64,000 bases of DNA from Paraburkholderia elongata (lineage in GTDB: Bacteria > Pseudomonadota > Gammaproteobacteria > Burkholderiales > Burkholderiaceae). The notes below the pieces were generated by a model. The model had not been told where the DNA came from, searched no databases, and saw nothing but the letters and a program-made list of their open reading frames with translations. The position numbers and the translations under genes are program-made. Positions 25,813 through 35,197 of the stretch are shown piece by piece. Numbering within the stretch: the first letter of the stretch is position 1; the number at the start of each line of letters is the position of its first letter. The stretch is from positions 1-64,000 of the forward strand of contig NZ_WOEZ01000199.1 in the NCBI RefSeq assembly GCF_013177735.1, in the 5' to 3' direction.

Positions 25813-26298
25813 TTACGCCTTCCGACGTGAAATGGCGGAGGAGGACGGCTTGGACGTGCCAGCGCCTGAGACCGCATGAATGGCACGCCGGATCCTGGCG
25901 TACGTACCGCATCGGCAGATATTGCTCATTGCCTCGTCGATCGCGGCGTCGTCAGGAACGGGGGTGCGTGTAAGGAGGGCGCTTGCAGCCATCAACATGC
26001 CGCTTTGGCAGTATCCGCATTGCGGAACCTGCAGTGCTACCCAAGCCTTCTGGAGGTCGACGCCTTTGCCCGTAAGCCCTTCGATGGTTGTCAGTTTCTT
26101 GCCCTGTGCAGTGGAAGCCGGCATAACGCAGGAGCGCACGACCTGGCCGTCAAGATGAACTGAACACGCCCCGCACATGCCGATTCCGCAACCGAATTTC
26201 GTGCCGGTCAATCCGACCACGTCACGGATCACCCACAGGAGTGGCATTTCCGGTTCCACGTCCACGTCATACGCCTTGCCGTTGATATTCAGATTCAT
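25813..26298 (-). CDS. [2Fe-2S] subunit, IorA type (second copy)
   Basis: A 161-residue small subunit. Cluster motifs are [24 protein letters not shown] and CRCGTYARI. No signal peptide is seen; export with the Tat-bearing large subunit is expected. ATG 26298 (MNLNINGK) with GGAG upstream is preferred to an in-frame TTG 12 bp earlier. The C-terminal 20 residues beyond the family core (Ser/Arg-rich) are an extension. The porin gene ends 22 bp beyond the 3' side of the promoter region. Confidence 0.92.
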   Translation of the reverse strand: MNLNINGKAYDVDVEPEMPLLWVIRDVVGLTGTKFGCGIGMCGACSVHLDGQVVRSCVMPASTAQGKKLTTIEGLTGKGVDLQKAWVALQVPQCGYCQSGMLMAASALLTRTPVPDDAAIDEAMSNICRCGTYARIRRAIHAVSGAGTSKPSSSAISRRKA

Positions 26299-26332
26299 TG
26301 ACGTCTCCAACTCATGCCGGCCGAATTGAACA

Positions 26333-27403
26333 TTAGAAGTATTTACGCAGACCTAACATGAGGCCGGTTTGGTTGATTCCGGGGTTGGACGGAAACACGC
26401 TGGCCACGCCCACCGTTCCCCTGGAATGATTGCGCGCGATTCCGCCTTCCATGTATACATCGGTTGCCTTCGACAGCAGGTAGTGGGCACCCAGCTTCAT
26501 GTACATGCCATCACGAGCCGCGACCTTGTCAGCGAGAAAGGTGTAGTCCGCTACGATGTCAAAGAACGGCGTCAGGTAATAACTCGCGCCTGCGGAGTAG
26601 AAGGTCTGATTGGTTCGGATCTGAGGATTTCGGAAGTTCGTTGCATTCAGGCTCGCTCTGAAGCTGGTGCCGGAATAGAGAGCCCCCACGGCGTAGGATC
26701 GCGCGACCAGACTGCTGCCTGCCGTTCCCCCCGGATTGTTGGCATCCAGATACGCACCGTTGATCGCGATGGGGCCGTATTTATAGAAAAGGGCTGCGGA
26801 TCGCATGCGTCCAGCAGCAAAGTCGCCGGCCACACCTCCGATGCTTTGCATCAACTCGGCGCTGAGCCCGCCGAACTCCGGAGAGAGATACTTCACCGCG
26901 TTGTTACCCCAGGTGTATTGCGCCCCCGTAATGCCGCTCAGATTTTGATAGATGGTGTTGGAAAGCGATGCGAAGTTCGCGTATCCGCTGGCGTCCGTTT
27001 GATAAAGAAAGTCAGCGAACGGTGTGAAGTTTCGTCCGAGTTGAATCGATCCTAACTGAACGGACTTGAAACCCACCCAGGCGCCGCGATCGAAAAGAAA
27101 GCTGCCTGACGTCGTTGGGAGCCGCGCATTCGTGGACGCGCCGTTCCCGAGCAGAAAGCCGGCGGCAAGATAGAAGTACGTCGAATAGCCGCCGCCAAGA
27201 TCTTCTGTACCTTTAAGGACAAACTGGCTGGTCTGTACGGCTCCGGACTGGAATCCCCATTGCGTGTTCCCTTTTGCGTCGGCGCCTGTCCGGAATCCGA
27301 TACCCCCGTCAACAATCCCCGCTAAGGTCACAGCCGACTGCGCATTTGCCGTGCTGATCACTGGAAGCAGAATCGCCGACGCAAGCAGATACTTTCTCAT
27401 CAT
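26333..27403 (-). CDS. Gram-negative porin (second copy)
   Basis: A 356-residue outer-membrane porin. The signal peptide is about 1-21 (cut near TANA-QS), then [15 protein letters not shown] as the first strand. Blocks [19 protein letters not shown] and [15 protein letters not shown] match the family, and the C-terminal residue is Phe (MLGLRKYF). It heads the second IorAB module on the same strand, 34 bp upstream of the IorA gene, so the module has its own outer-membrane uptake route. Confidence 0.9.
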   Translation of the reverse strand: MMRKYLLASAILLPVISTANAQSAVTLAGIVDGGIGFRTGADAKGNTQWGFQSGAVQTSQFVLKGTEDLGGGYSTYFYLAAGFLLGNGASTNARLPTTSGSFLFDRGAWVGFKSVQLGSIQLGRNFTPFADFLYQTDASGYANFASLSNTIYQNLSGITGAQYTWGNNAVKYLSPEFGGLSAELMQSIGGVAGDFAAGRMRSAALFYKYGPIAINGAYLDANNPGGTAGSSLVARSYAVGALYSGTSFRASLNATNFRNPQIRTNQTFYSAGASYYLTPFFDIVADYTFLADKVAARDGMYMKLGAHYLLSKATDVYMEGGIARNHSRGTVGVASVFPSNPGINQTGLMLGLRKYF

Positions 27404-27536
27404 GTTCTCCGTTGTGCGCTACTTTTTATTGATATCGAAACGAAGTGACCCGCGAGACCGATCACTATCGGCTCGCTTGCCACGAACCGAAAGTACGCAG
27501 GCAAAAAATGCGCAATTGACCTGATCGTCTGGGAAG

Positions 27537-28953
27537 TTACCAACGCGTCCGATTGATTGATGATCTAGGTGAAGATCCCGAGCGCGTTCTAGCGAAAGTC
27601 GCGGATCGGCTGGCATTGTGGCCAAGGAGCAGAACGAGGACTGAAGCACACACGCACGGAACGCTCAAGGCGAGGTAAATGTCACGCACGCTCCAGTTCA
27701 GGGCGAGCAGATGCCCCGCGAGCACCGGCCCGGCAATCGAGCCTAGGCGGCCTATGCCAATGGCCCAACCGATACCTGTCGAGCGGGCTGATGGTGGATA
27801 TGTGCTCGCTGCGATTGCGATAAGTCCCGCACAGCTCGCCGAGAGGAAAAATCCAGCTAGAGCGGAGCTGACAAGCACGTAGCTAAGCGCGGACGTGAGC
27901 ATGCCGAGTGCTGCGACGGCCCATGCGGATGCGAAGAAACTGAGCACCAGAACCCGGAAATTGCCGAAACGCTGCATCAACGATCCGATCAGGATCGTGC
28001 CGATGACTGCTCCGCTGTTATTGAACAGCAGCGTAACGGCTGCCGCGGAGGCGGTGAAGCCGACATTCTGGATCAGTGCCGGCGTCCAGAACGACACGAC
28101 GATCAAGGCCATCCAGGCCATGAAGCAGAGCATCCACAAGTACAGCGTGCGCGTTGTCTGGCCGTGAGCGAAGAGCTGTCTAAGCGATACACCTCTGCTT
28201 TCCTGCTCGCCGACAACGAAACGGGTTGCCTGCGAAGCAGCGTGACTCCCTATTCGCCTCACGATCGAACGGATCTTCTCCGTTGAGCCGCCGCGCGTCA
28301 CCAGAAAAACGGTCGACTCAGGCAAAAGGAAAATGAGCAGTATTGAAACTAGCAATGGCAAGATTCCACCCACGTAGAACGCGGCCTGCCAGCCGGACCT
28401 TTCAATGAGGATGGAACTCGCCATCGAGCCGAGCATTCCGCCAAGAGGAACGGCGGCCCAGAGTGCCGTGATGAACTGAGTGCGTCGACGTAAAGGCAGA
28501 TATTCCGCCGCGAGCCCGATGAAAGACGGTGATGCACCGCCCAGAGCAAGACCTACGATCAGGCGGCAGAGCAACAGGAGGGCGAATGAATGCGCATACG
28601 CCGTGAGCAGCGTAAATGTCGCGAAGATGGCTGTGGTAATGATCAGAATCCATCGCCGACCCCAGCGGTCGGCGGCCGGCCGGGCCGAGCGTCAGCGCGC
28701 CGATAAAGAAGCCTACTTGTGAAGCACTGAATACCGGCCCGAGATCGGCCACCGGAAGTTTCAATGAATGTGCGATAGCAACCGCGGCCGGTCCAAGCAA
28801 CTGGCTGTCGAAACCGTCAATCAAGGCCACCAGCGCGCAGAGAAGAAACACTTTGATCTGGAAGGGCGTCAGTTCCCCCTGCTCGATCAGCCTCACGACG
28901 TTGATTGCGTCGACATCCGCCGAAGCAGCCGTTTGTTCTCGTTGATATTCCAA
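27537..28953 (-). pseudogene. AAHS-type MFS transporter, frameshifted
   Basis: The N-terminal frame (from a TTG at 28953 preceded by AGAGG) contains VALIDGFDSQLLGPA and FFIGALTLGPA, the PcaK-like start. The C-terminal frame (to 27537) contains LCRLIVGLALGGASP and LLPESTVFLV. The frames join at a GC-rich run near 28672-28684: removing one base gives GPAADRWGRRW, the conserved 2-3 loop. So a single-base insertion breaks an otherwise complete transporter, or the base is an error. It lies between the porin and hydrolase genes of the second module. Confidence 0.75.
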
Positions 28954-29054
28954 TGCGAGCCTCTCAATTCGGTTCCGTCGCCTGGCAGATCGATTCTTCC
29001 AGCAAGGAAAGGACGACACGATGAACGTGACGTCCCGCTTAGCTGCGAAATTGA

Positions 29055-30215
29055 TCAGAGATGGTCTGTCATCCAATCGGCGATCAGGCTGACAGCCGGC
29101 TCCTGTCGGTCCAGTTGAACGTGAGAAGCACCGCCTTCAGCCCGCGTGAAGACTCGCAGTTCTTTTGATGTCGAGCCGATTTCGTCATACAGCTTTTGAG
29201 CGTCGGAGAGAGGCGTTTGCTTATCATCCTCACCGTGGACCAGCAAGATATCGCAGGTGATGTTCTGCGCCACGCCCTTGAGCGTGAACGATTCGAACTT
29301 TCGCAGCGCTTCGTCGAAGTCAGTTGCACCGATGATGTTCAGAAGATGCTTGCCGGTCGTACCGAGTGCTGCGCGGTAATCGACGGTTGCCTTCGTGCCC
29401 GGTTTGAGGTTCAGACGTCGCACCCAAACGGCGTGATAGTCATAGATCGCCCCCCATGCAACGCATGCCTTGATGCGCTTTTCGAAGGCCACGGCGCGCG
29501 GCGCGTAATATCCGCCCATGCTGGCCGCGATCAGGCCGACACGATCCGGATCGACGAGATCGGAGCGGCTCTTCAGGTAGTCATACGCAGCGCCAGCAGC
29601 GACCTCCGAGTCGTGGCGCGCTTTCAGCCCCTTCAAGCGCAGCGTCGCACCCTGGCCAGGATTGTCCACGGCGAGGCACGAGATTCCGCGCGAAGCAAGC
29701 GCTTGCGCCATCAAGACCATCTCTTCCTTGGTCCCGTCGAGGCCATCCGACAGAATGACTGCAGGTGCGGGACCGGAGACACCTTCGGCCTTCACGAAGT
29801 AGGCGGTGAGCGCTGTTTCTCCGAACGGAACCTCAACGACTTCGATCGCGTTCGGAAGCAGGGCGCCGGCGTGGCGGAAGCATGCGAGATGGCGCTCGTA
29901 GGATTGCGCCGCGCGGTCGTCGCCCGGCTCGATGAACGCTTCTGCCCATTGCCAGTAGTGCGCCGCTCGCATCAATGCGGACGCCGCGGTTTGCATCTTG
30001 TCGTCCTCGAGTGCCGTTCGGCCGATGCCTTCTACCTGAACGGCTAGTTTCTTCCAGGCTGCGTGCCAAGCTTCAGTGTCGCCTTGAGGCGCAAGCTTTG
30101 CTGCATCCTGCAGGTCTTGAAGCGCCCAGTGAATTTCTCCGAAATGACCGCCACTGGCAAGACAGCGCATAACGGAAAGAGACCACATGTAGTTGCCTGG
30201 AAAGTACTGAAACAT
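29055..30215 (-). CDS. Alpha/beta hydrolase of the 2,6-dihydroxypseudooxynicotine hydrolase type
   Basis: A 386-residue hydrolase with a helical N-terminal domain (1-120) and alpha/beta core. The nucleophile is Ser232 in AASMGGYYAP, followed by ACVAWGAIYDYHAVW, a block shared with the C-C hydrolase of nicotine catabolism. The acid is in HGEDDKQTP and the His in GGASHVQLD. ATG 30215 follows AAGGA; the longer upstream frame has no family match. It suggests cleavage of a side chain from a hydroxylated ring. Confidence 0.82.
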   Translation of the reverse strand: MFQYFPGNYMWSLSVMRCLASGGHFGEIHWALQDLQDAAKLAPQGDTEAWHAAWKKLAVQVEGIGRTALEDDKMQTAASALMRAAHYWQWAEAFIEPGDDRAAQSYERHLACFRHAGALLPNAIEVVEVPFGETALTAYFVKAEGVSGPAPAVILSDGLDGTKEEMVLMAQALASRGISCLAVDNPGQGATLRLKGLKARHDSEVAAGAAYDYLKSRSDLVDPDRVGLIAASMGGYYAPRAVAFEKRIKACVAWGAIYDYHAVWVRRLNLKPGTKATVDYRAALGTTGKHLLNIIGATDFDEALRKFESFTLKGVAQNITCDILLVHGEDDKQTPLSDAQKLYDEIGSTSKELRVFTRAEGGASHVQLDRQEPAVSLIADWMTDHL

Positions 30216-30582
30216 TTCGAAATCCTTATCTAAATGCGTGGGAGCAAAGTGCGACAGCCTGTTCCAGCAATCAGCTGGAGAGTTCCACAAGCGGCGTGTC
30301 AAGATCATCGTACGGGTGGGGGACGTCCATCGCTTATCTGAATGTCTCGCGATTGCTCTTAATGTCCTCCCGCTGCCTATTGGACGGATCGGCGACTTGC
30401 TGGATTGATTCAACCAGGCGGTACCGATCGATTTTCCATTTGATGAACATCGATGCAGTGCAGGCATATCCTTGTTTTCTCTGGCGTTTGGTTGCATTCC
30501 ACGTTTTCGTTATGCGCGAGCTACTATCAAATGAGTCACGCGAGTACTAGACTCCCGTCGTAATAATTGAATAGGGACAAAG
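30216..30582. other. Divergent promoter region
   Basis: 367 bp between the divergently transcribed hydrolase and IclR genes. It is AT-richer than the surroundings. No palindrome of the TGCAATCGATTGCA type and no gene were seen. Confidence 0.4.
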
Positions 30583-31362
30583 ATGGCATCCACGTCGAGG
30601 TCGGTAGAACGCTCGCTGCAACTTGTGCGTCTGCTCGCGACAGCGGGGCGCCGTGGTCTTGCGTTGACGGATCTGGCTCGCATGACGGACTTGTCTCATT
30701 CGACGGTTCATCGGTTGTTGCAGCAACTGATCTCTGAACGTTTGGCCTTTCAAATGGATCGGTCGAGACGTTATGCGCTTGGGCCGTTGGCATACGAACT
30801 CGGCATCGCCGCGGCGTCCCGCTTCGACGTTTGGCAGCCAGCAAGGGCGTTGATGCGCGCGTTCGCCGAGGATGTTGGCGATACCGTGTATCTGGTCGTG
30901 CGCAGCGGCATGGAAGCCGTGTGCCTCGAGAGAGTCGAGGGGCCGTCGCCGGTACGCGTTCTGACGCTCGACGCGGGTAGCCGCCGCCCTCTTGGCCTCG
31001 GCGCTGGCGGGCTTGCGATTCTTGCCGCGCTGCCTGAAGACGAGCGCGAGCTGGCGATAGATAGCATTGCATCCGCCGTATTCGCTCCGGGAATGTTGAC
31101 GAGATCGAGCTTGTCTGCATCGATCGACGAATATCGCCGCAACGGCTATGCCCACGTCCGTAATGGCGTCACGCTTGGCACGTCGGCAATCGGCGTACAT
31201 ATCGGCGACATACTCGGCGGTCCAATCGCGGCCGTCAGTGTCGCGACAATTGACTCCCGGATGGACCGTCAACGAATCGCGATGCTCGCGAAGCAGTTGC
31301 AAGGTATGGCGAGGCAGATTCAGCACACGTTGAGGGATTCAAGCCCTCATTGGAGGGCTTGA
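30583..31362 (+). CDS. IclR-family transcriptional regulator
   Basis: A 259-residue regulator. The winged helix (about 3-65) contains LTDLARMTDLSHSTVHRLLQ, and the effector domain has VCLERVEGPSPVRVL and LPLGLGAGGLAILAALP-like motifs. The C-terminal GPIAAVSVATIDSRM also matches. AGGGA precedes the ATG. It is divergent from the hydrolase gene, and is a likely regulator of the second module (hydrolase, transporter, porin, IorAB). IclR proteins often respond to aromatic acids. Confidence 0.9.
   Translation: MASTSRSVERSLQLVRLLATAGRRGLALTDLARMTDLSHSTVHRLLQQLISERLAFQMDRSRRYALGPLAYELGIAAASRFDVWQPARALMRAFAEDVGDTVYLVVRSGMEAVCLERVEGPSPVRVLTLDAGSRRPLGLGAGGLAILAALPEDERELAIDSIASAVFAPGMLTRSSLSASIDEYRRNGYAHVRNGVTLGTSAIGVHIGDILGGPIAAVSVATIDSRMDRQRIAMLAKQLQGMARQIQHTLRDSSPHWRA
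31339..31362. terminator. Hairpin overlapping the IclR stop codon
   Basis: TCAAGCCCTC (31339-31348), loop ATTG, GAGGGCTTGA (31353-31362): a perfect 10-bp stem covering the last codons and the TGA of the IclR gene, between convergent genes. No T-run follows. Confidence 0.5.
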
Positions 31363-31404
31363 CCTGCTGTTGCAGGCGATATCCGTCATAGAACCTCTGG
31401 CGCT

Positions 31405-31746
31405 TTACCCCGCAAATACGCGGCCTGATACATGGGCTTGCTGGAGAATCGCCACCAGGAGAAAGAGCAATACGAACGGATATTGCATCCGCATCCATTC
31501 TTTCGATCTGCTGAATGACACAAGGATCCCCAGCGTAACCACAAGAAGTATCGAGGCCCCAAGCCACTGCGTTCCAGGCGTAAACAGCAAAATCGACCCA
31601 CCGAGTTCAACGGTTGCTATTGCCACTCTGAACCAGCCCGGGTAACCCCATTTTTCGAACTCGGCGCGGATGGCAGGAGGGCCTGTCAAGTTGACAATGC
31701 CCGCTGCGAGGAACGCTAGAGCGATGATGAGATTCACGTATTTCAT
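31405..31746 (-). CDS. DoxX-like small integral membrane protein
   Basis: A 113-residue protein with four hydrophobic segments (about 3-20, 45-62, 65-80, 90-108), the pattern of DoxX-like proteins. The opening MKYVNLIIALAFLAAGIVNL and KWGYPGWFRVAIATVELGG fit. Its role is unknown; relatives associate with quinone or thiol redox enzymes. It is 31 bp downstream of the TRZ/ATZ-type amidohydrolase gene and probably shares its transcript. Confidence 0.75.
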   Translation of the reverse strand: MKYVNLIIALAFLAAGIVNLTGPPAIRAEFEKWGYPGWFRVAIATVELGGSILLFTPGTQWLGASILLVVTLGILVSFSRSKEWMRMQYPFVLLFLLVAILQQAHVSGRVFAG

Positions 31747-31777
31747 GGTTCGAACCTAGTGAGGTGAGGGCGCCAGG

Positions 31778-33223
31778 CTAGACTGGGGTGCGCGCAATGC
31801 CGATCGGAGGACACTTCTCTTTCCACGTCATGTGGAGCCTGGATGCAAGGCCCGACTTCGTGATGATTTCAGTGGCAAGCTGCTCGACGCTGCTGAGGAC
31901 TTCCTTACGGTCCTTGAACTTCGTGAAATCCCCTTCACGGAACACGATTTCGCCGTTGACCATGACATATTTCGCATCCGTTCCCTTGCCGGCGCCAAGG
32001 AATGCAGACAATGGACGCTGAAGTGAACCGACGTGGGGACCTCGCATATCGAAGACCGCGATATCGGCGAGCTTTCCCGCCTCGAGCGAACCGAGCTCGT
32101 CGGCGACACCGAGAACACGAGCACCATTGATGGTCGCCATTTCCAGTGCTCGCTCGAACGGCATGCGTGTCGGATCGAGATGACGTTGGTGTTGGAAGAG
32201 CACACATGCCTTGACCTGCTCGAGCATGTCGTTTGTGTAGTCGACCATGGCACCGTCGGTGCCGAGTGCCGTCGGAACGCCCGCGCGCAATGCATTCGCC
32301 GCGGGGGCGATGCCGCCGCCGCGCATGGCTTCGCTGGTTGGTGTGTACACCAGGCCGGCACCCACGTGGGCCATTTGCTCGAGATCCAGCTCGGTGCAGT
32401 GGATGCCGTGAATCAGCATCCACTGTTCATCCAGCACGCCGAGTTGCATGAGATACCGCACATCCGTGCGGCCGGTCTCCCGCAGATGCTTCAGGAAGCC
32501 TTTTTCGGTGGAGAACGTACCCGCTGCGATGTGACTGCTGATGCGAACATTCAGCTTTCGCGCCAGCTCCGTACCCCGGATGATGAGCTCTTCGGTGCTC
32601 ATGCCAGATGAAGTCCAATGGGCGTTGGCTTCGATAACCATACCCATGCGAATCAGGCCGTCCTGTTTCCCGTCCCAGCGGCGGATATCCTCTTCAGCCG
32701 CCGCAAGCGACTCGTCCAAAGAGAGCGGGTGGTCGAGGAATCGGCTGTTGCGGCAGCGCAGCTCTTTACCGAAGAATTGGCGGATGCCTATTTCTGCCTG
32801 GGACTCGACGCTCGATTTCACGATCGCTTCGTCGCTTACCGACACGGAGTGGTTGAATGACGTCGTCGTGCCGGTTGCAAGCATCTCGAGTCCGCATTGA
32901 TATCCGGACAGACGCATCGCGTCGTTTGACAGATTGCGAACCAGAGGAAAGACCAGATCGTTGATCCAGTCTTCGAGCAGCATCCCGTCCGCGATACCCT
33001 TGAACATCGAGTACCACGGATGTTGATGCAGATTGATCAGACCAGGAATGACCAGGCATCCGGTGGCGTCGATGGTTTCGTCGAAGCCGTCGATCGGCGT
33101 ATTTTCATACGCGTAGACGCCGGTGATGCGCTTGCCTTCGACCGCGACTGCGCCGCGCTCGAATACCTCACGCTCTCCGTTGACGGTGGCGACATAACCG
33201 TTCTTGATGAGAATCTTCTTCAT
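31778..33223 (-). CDS. TRZ/ATZ-type metal-dependent amidohydrolase or deaminase
   Basis: A 481-residue cytosine-deaminase-like hydrolase. Metal ligands are in LINLHQHPWYSMF (HxH), the later SSHIAAGTF, the HGIHCTELDLEQ segment and LGTDGAMVDYTND. The family removes amino or chloro groups from N-heterocycles (triazines, guanine, cytosine) or hydrolyses amides. It lies between the DoxX and aldehyde dehydrogenase genes, in a probable LacI-controlled operon. Substrate unknown; an N-heterocyclic ring fits the neighbourhood. Confidence 0.87.
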   Translation of the reverse strand: MKKILIKNGYVATVNGEREVFERGAVAVEGKRITGVYAYENTPIDGFDETIDATGCLVIPGLINLHQHPWYSMFKGIADGMLLEDWINDLVFPLVRNLSNDAMRLSGYQCGLEMLATGTTTSFNHSVSVSDEAIVKSSVESQAEIGIRQFFGKELRCRNSRFLDHPLSLDESLAAAEEDIRRWDGKQDGLIRMGMVIEANAHWTSSGMSTEELIIRGTELARKLNVRISSHIAAGTFSTEKGFLKHLRETGRTDVRYLMQLGVLDEQWMLIHGIHCTELDLEQMAHVGAGLVYTPTSEAMRGGGIAPAANALRAGVPTALGTDGAMVDYTNDMLEQVKACVLFQHQRHLDPTRMPFERALEMATINGARVLGVADELGSLEAGKLADIAVFDMRGPHVGSLQRPLSAFLGAGKGTDAKYVMVNGEIVFREGDFTKFKDRKEVLSSVEQLATEIITKSGLASRLHMTWKEKCPPIGIARTPV

Positions 33224-33328
33224 AGTGTCTGTTCCTTAGTGCCTTGAAGTGGACACCGGTGTCGTCCGTGCTTGTCTCCTGGGACGACACCTGCATGCCT
33301 TGCTAGCAGCAACCCGCTAGAGCATTGC

Positions 33329-34837
33329 TTAGTCTTTCGGCGGCCACGTTGGAATCGGTGCCTTCCCGGACGGGAAGCGGACGTTCTTCGAGCGCACAAA
33401 TTCCTTGAGGGTTTCCGTCGCGTTTTCACGGCCGAATCCGCTGCCTTTTACTCCACCGAACGGCGAACCGAGGAATGCCCTGCGCATGTAGTTATTGACG
33501 AAGATCATCCCGGCTTCGAGGCGCGGCGCGAGTTTCCACGCGCGATTCTCGTCTGTCGTGACAATTGCCGCGGTCAGTCCATAGGCCGTGCCATTTGCGA
33601 TCTCGACCGCTTCGTCCTCGGTTTTGAAGCGCATCAAGCAAGCGACCGGCCCAAAGATCTCTTCCTGCGCAACCGTCATGGTCGGCACGACATCTCCAAG
33701 TACGGTAGGCGGTACCCAGTAGCCACGTTCGTATTGCGCGTCGGTCGGCAACTTGCCTTGCGTCACGAGCCGTGCGCCTTCACGCGTGGCGATGTCGATG
33801 TACCCCATCACGCGATCGCGTTGCTTGCCGTCTACCATCGGACCGATATCCGTTTTCGGATCCAGTCCGTCGCCGACAACGAGCTTCTCCGTTGCGCGCG
33901 CAAATTTGTCTTCGAATTCGGCGTACCGGGATTCATGGACGAGAATACGCGCCGTCGACGTGCATGCTTCCCCTTGGTTATAGAACATCCCTTCAAGGGC
34001 TACGTTGAATGCCACCTCCATGTCCGCGTCTTCCAGAATGAGGAGGGCGTTCTTGCCGCCAAGCTCCATGGTCGCGTAGGTGATGTTCTTCGCGGCACTC
34101 TGCAGAACGCGACGGCCCGTAGCGGTTGCGCCGGTAAAGCTGATGCGTTCGACCTTGGGGTGCGACGCCAGGGCGGGACCGGCCTTGATGCCTGGAACGA
34201 CGTTCAGGACGCCGGGGGGAAGAATCTGATTGGCCAGCTCGACCAGCCGCATGACGGTCAGCGGAGCCTGTTCACCCGGTTTCACGATGACGGTATTTCC
34301 GGCGGCCAGTGCCGGCGCGGACTTTTTCGCAAAGTGAATCGGTGGCCAGTTGAACGGAAGGATGGCTGCGACCACGCCATACGGCTCGAACAGCACGCGC
34401 GCCTCAATCGCACCCTGGTCAAGGATTTCACCGTGGAGCGTATCGGCCAGACCTGCGAAATAATCGAAGCACGCATGACAGTAGGACACGTCAAAGCGAA
34501 GCGCATCGCGTTTCGGTTTCCCGACTTCGCGTGCCTCGAGTTCGGCGAGTTCATCGGCGTGCTCGCGAATCTTCGCCGCAACCTGATGCAACAACTGGGC
34601 GCGCTCGCGAGGCGAACGTTGGCGCCAGTCATTTTCGTACGCTTGCCGCGAATCGGCGACCACTCGGCCTACGAGCGTTTCGTCTGCGGACACCACGCGT
34701 CCCAGCGGGTTCGCGGTCGCGGCTTCCTCGACAACGAAAAACTCTTGTTCACTGCCAGCCTCGACGACCTTGCCGCCAAGGATGGCGCCCCAGTACGGGC
34801 GTTTGAGGTTTGATCTATCCAGCGAAGCTTCAGCCAT
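33329..34837 (-). CDS. NAD(P)-dependent aldehyde dehydrogenase
   Basis: A 502-residue ALDH. The cofactor segment PFNWPPIHFAKKSAPALAAG is followed by KPGEQAPLTVMRL; the general base is in MELGGKNALL and the catalytic Cys in YNQGEACTSTARIL. The C-terminal FGGVKGSGFGRE is typical. It may oxidise a semialdehyde formed after ring cleavage. A LacI-type palindrome lies 13 bp upstream of its ATG, overlapping the likely promoter, and the divergent LacI gene follows. Confidence 0.92.
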   Translation of the reverse strand: MAEASLDRSNLKRPYWGAILGGKVVEAGSEQEFFVVEEAATANPLGRVVSADETLVGRVVADSRQAYENDWRQRSPRERAQLLHQVAAKIREHADELAELEAREVGKPKRDALRFDVSYCHACFDYFAGLADTLHGEILDQGAIEARVLFEPYGVVAAILPFNWPPIHFAKKSAPALAAGNTVIVKPGEQAPLTVMRLVELANQILPPGVLNVVPGIKAGPALASHPKVERISFTGATATGRRVLQSAAKNITYATMELGGKNALLILEDADMEVAFNVALEGMFYNQGEACTSTARILVHESRYAEFEDKFARATEKLVVGDGLDPKTDIGPMVDGKQRDRVMGYIDIATREGARLVTQGKLPTDAQYERGYWVPPTVLGDVVPTMTVAQEEIFGPVACLMRFKTEDEAVEIANGTAYGLTAAIVTTDENRAWKLAPRLEAGMIFVNNYMRRAFLGSPFGGVKGSGFGRENATETLKEFVRSKNVRFPSGKAPIPTWPPKD

Positions 34838-34850
34838 TTGGCTTTCTCCT

Positions 34851-34864
34851 TACAATCGATTGCA
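34851..34864. promoter_or_regulatory. LacI-type operator, site 5 (one mismatch)
   Basis: TACAATCGATTGCA, one base from the perfect palindrome, 13 bp upstream of the aldehyde dehydrogenase ATG, placed to block its transcription or translation start. Confidence 0.65.
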
Positions 34865-35032
34865 GAAAACGAAACCAGCAGTGGCTTATGGACTGCGGCA
34901 GGTAGGTGCAGCAGAGCCGTTGGTACGAAGTGCCTTTCTGCGCCTGGGCTTGGGCAGGTGTGGCGTTCGCCGGGAGTCCGGGCGAATGGCGCGCGGCGCA
35001 ACTAGCGCTGTTGGCTTCTGAATGCAATGTAC

Positions 35033-35046
35033 TGCAATCGATTGCA
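35033..35046. promoter_or_regulatory. LacI-type operator, site 6
   Basis: Perfect palindrome TGCAATCGATTGCA in the middle of the divergent aldehyde dehydrogenase/LacI region, 182 bp from site 5 and 79 bp from site 7, centre to centre. The region 34838-35197 holds no gene. Confidence 0.75.
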
Positions 35047-35110
35047 GAATGCAAGCTGGAGATATAGGGTGCCTTGGCACTCAGGTTTTTTGCCTTTCCG
35101 GGCGTGATTG

Positions 35111-35126
35111 ATACAATCGATTGTAT
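35111..35126. promoter_or_regulatory. LacI-type operator, site 7 (variant)
   Basis: Perfect 16-bp palindrome ATACAATCGATTGTAT. It shares the CAATCGATTG core with the other sites but has TA/TA outer positions. It is 72 bp before the GTG of the second LacI gene, a likely autoregulatory site. Confidence 0.65.
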
Positions 35127-35197
35127 TGAAGTGCACGCCCACCCACGTGCACGGACCGACCCCGCCATATTCCAGACTGAACCAGAGCAGGCTTGTC

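Noticed and set aside
33272-34813. 513-residue plus-strand frame opposite aldehyde dehydrogenase
   Set aside because: The opposite strand carries complete ALDH motifs; this frame has none.
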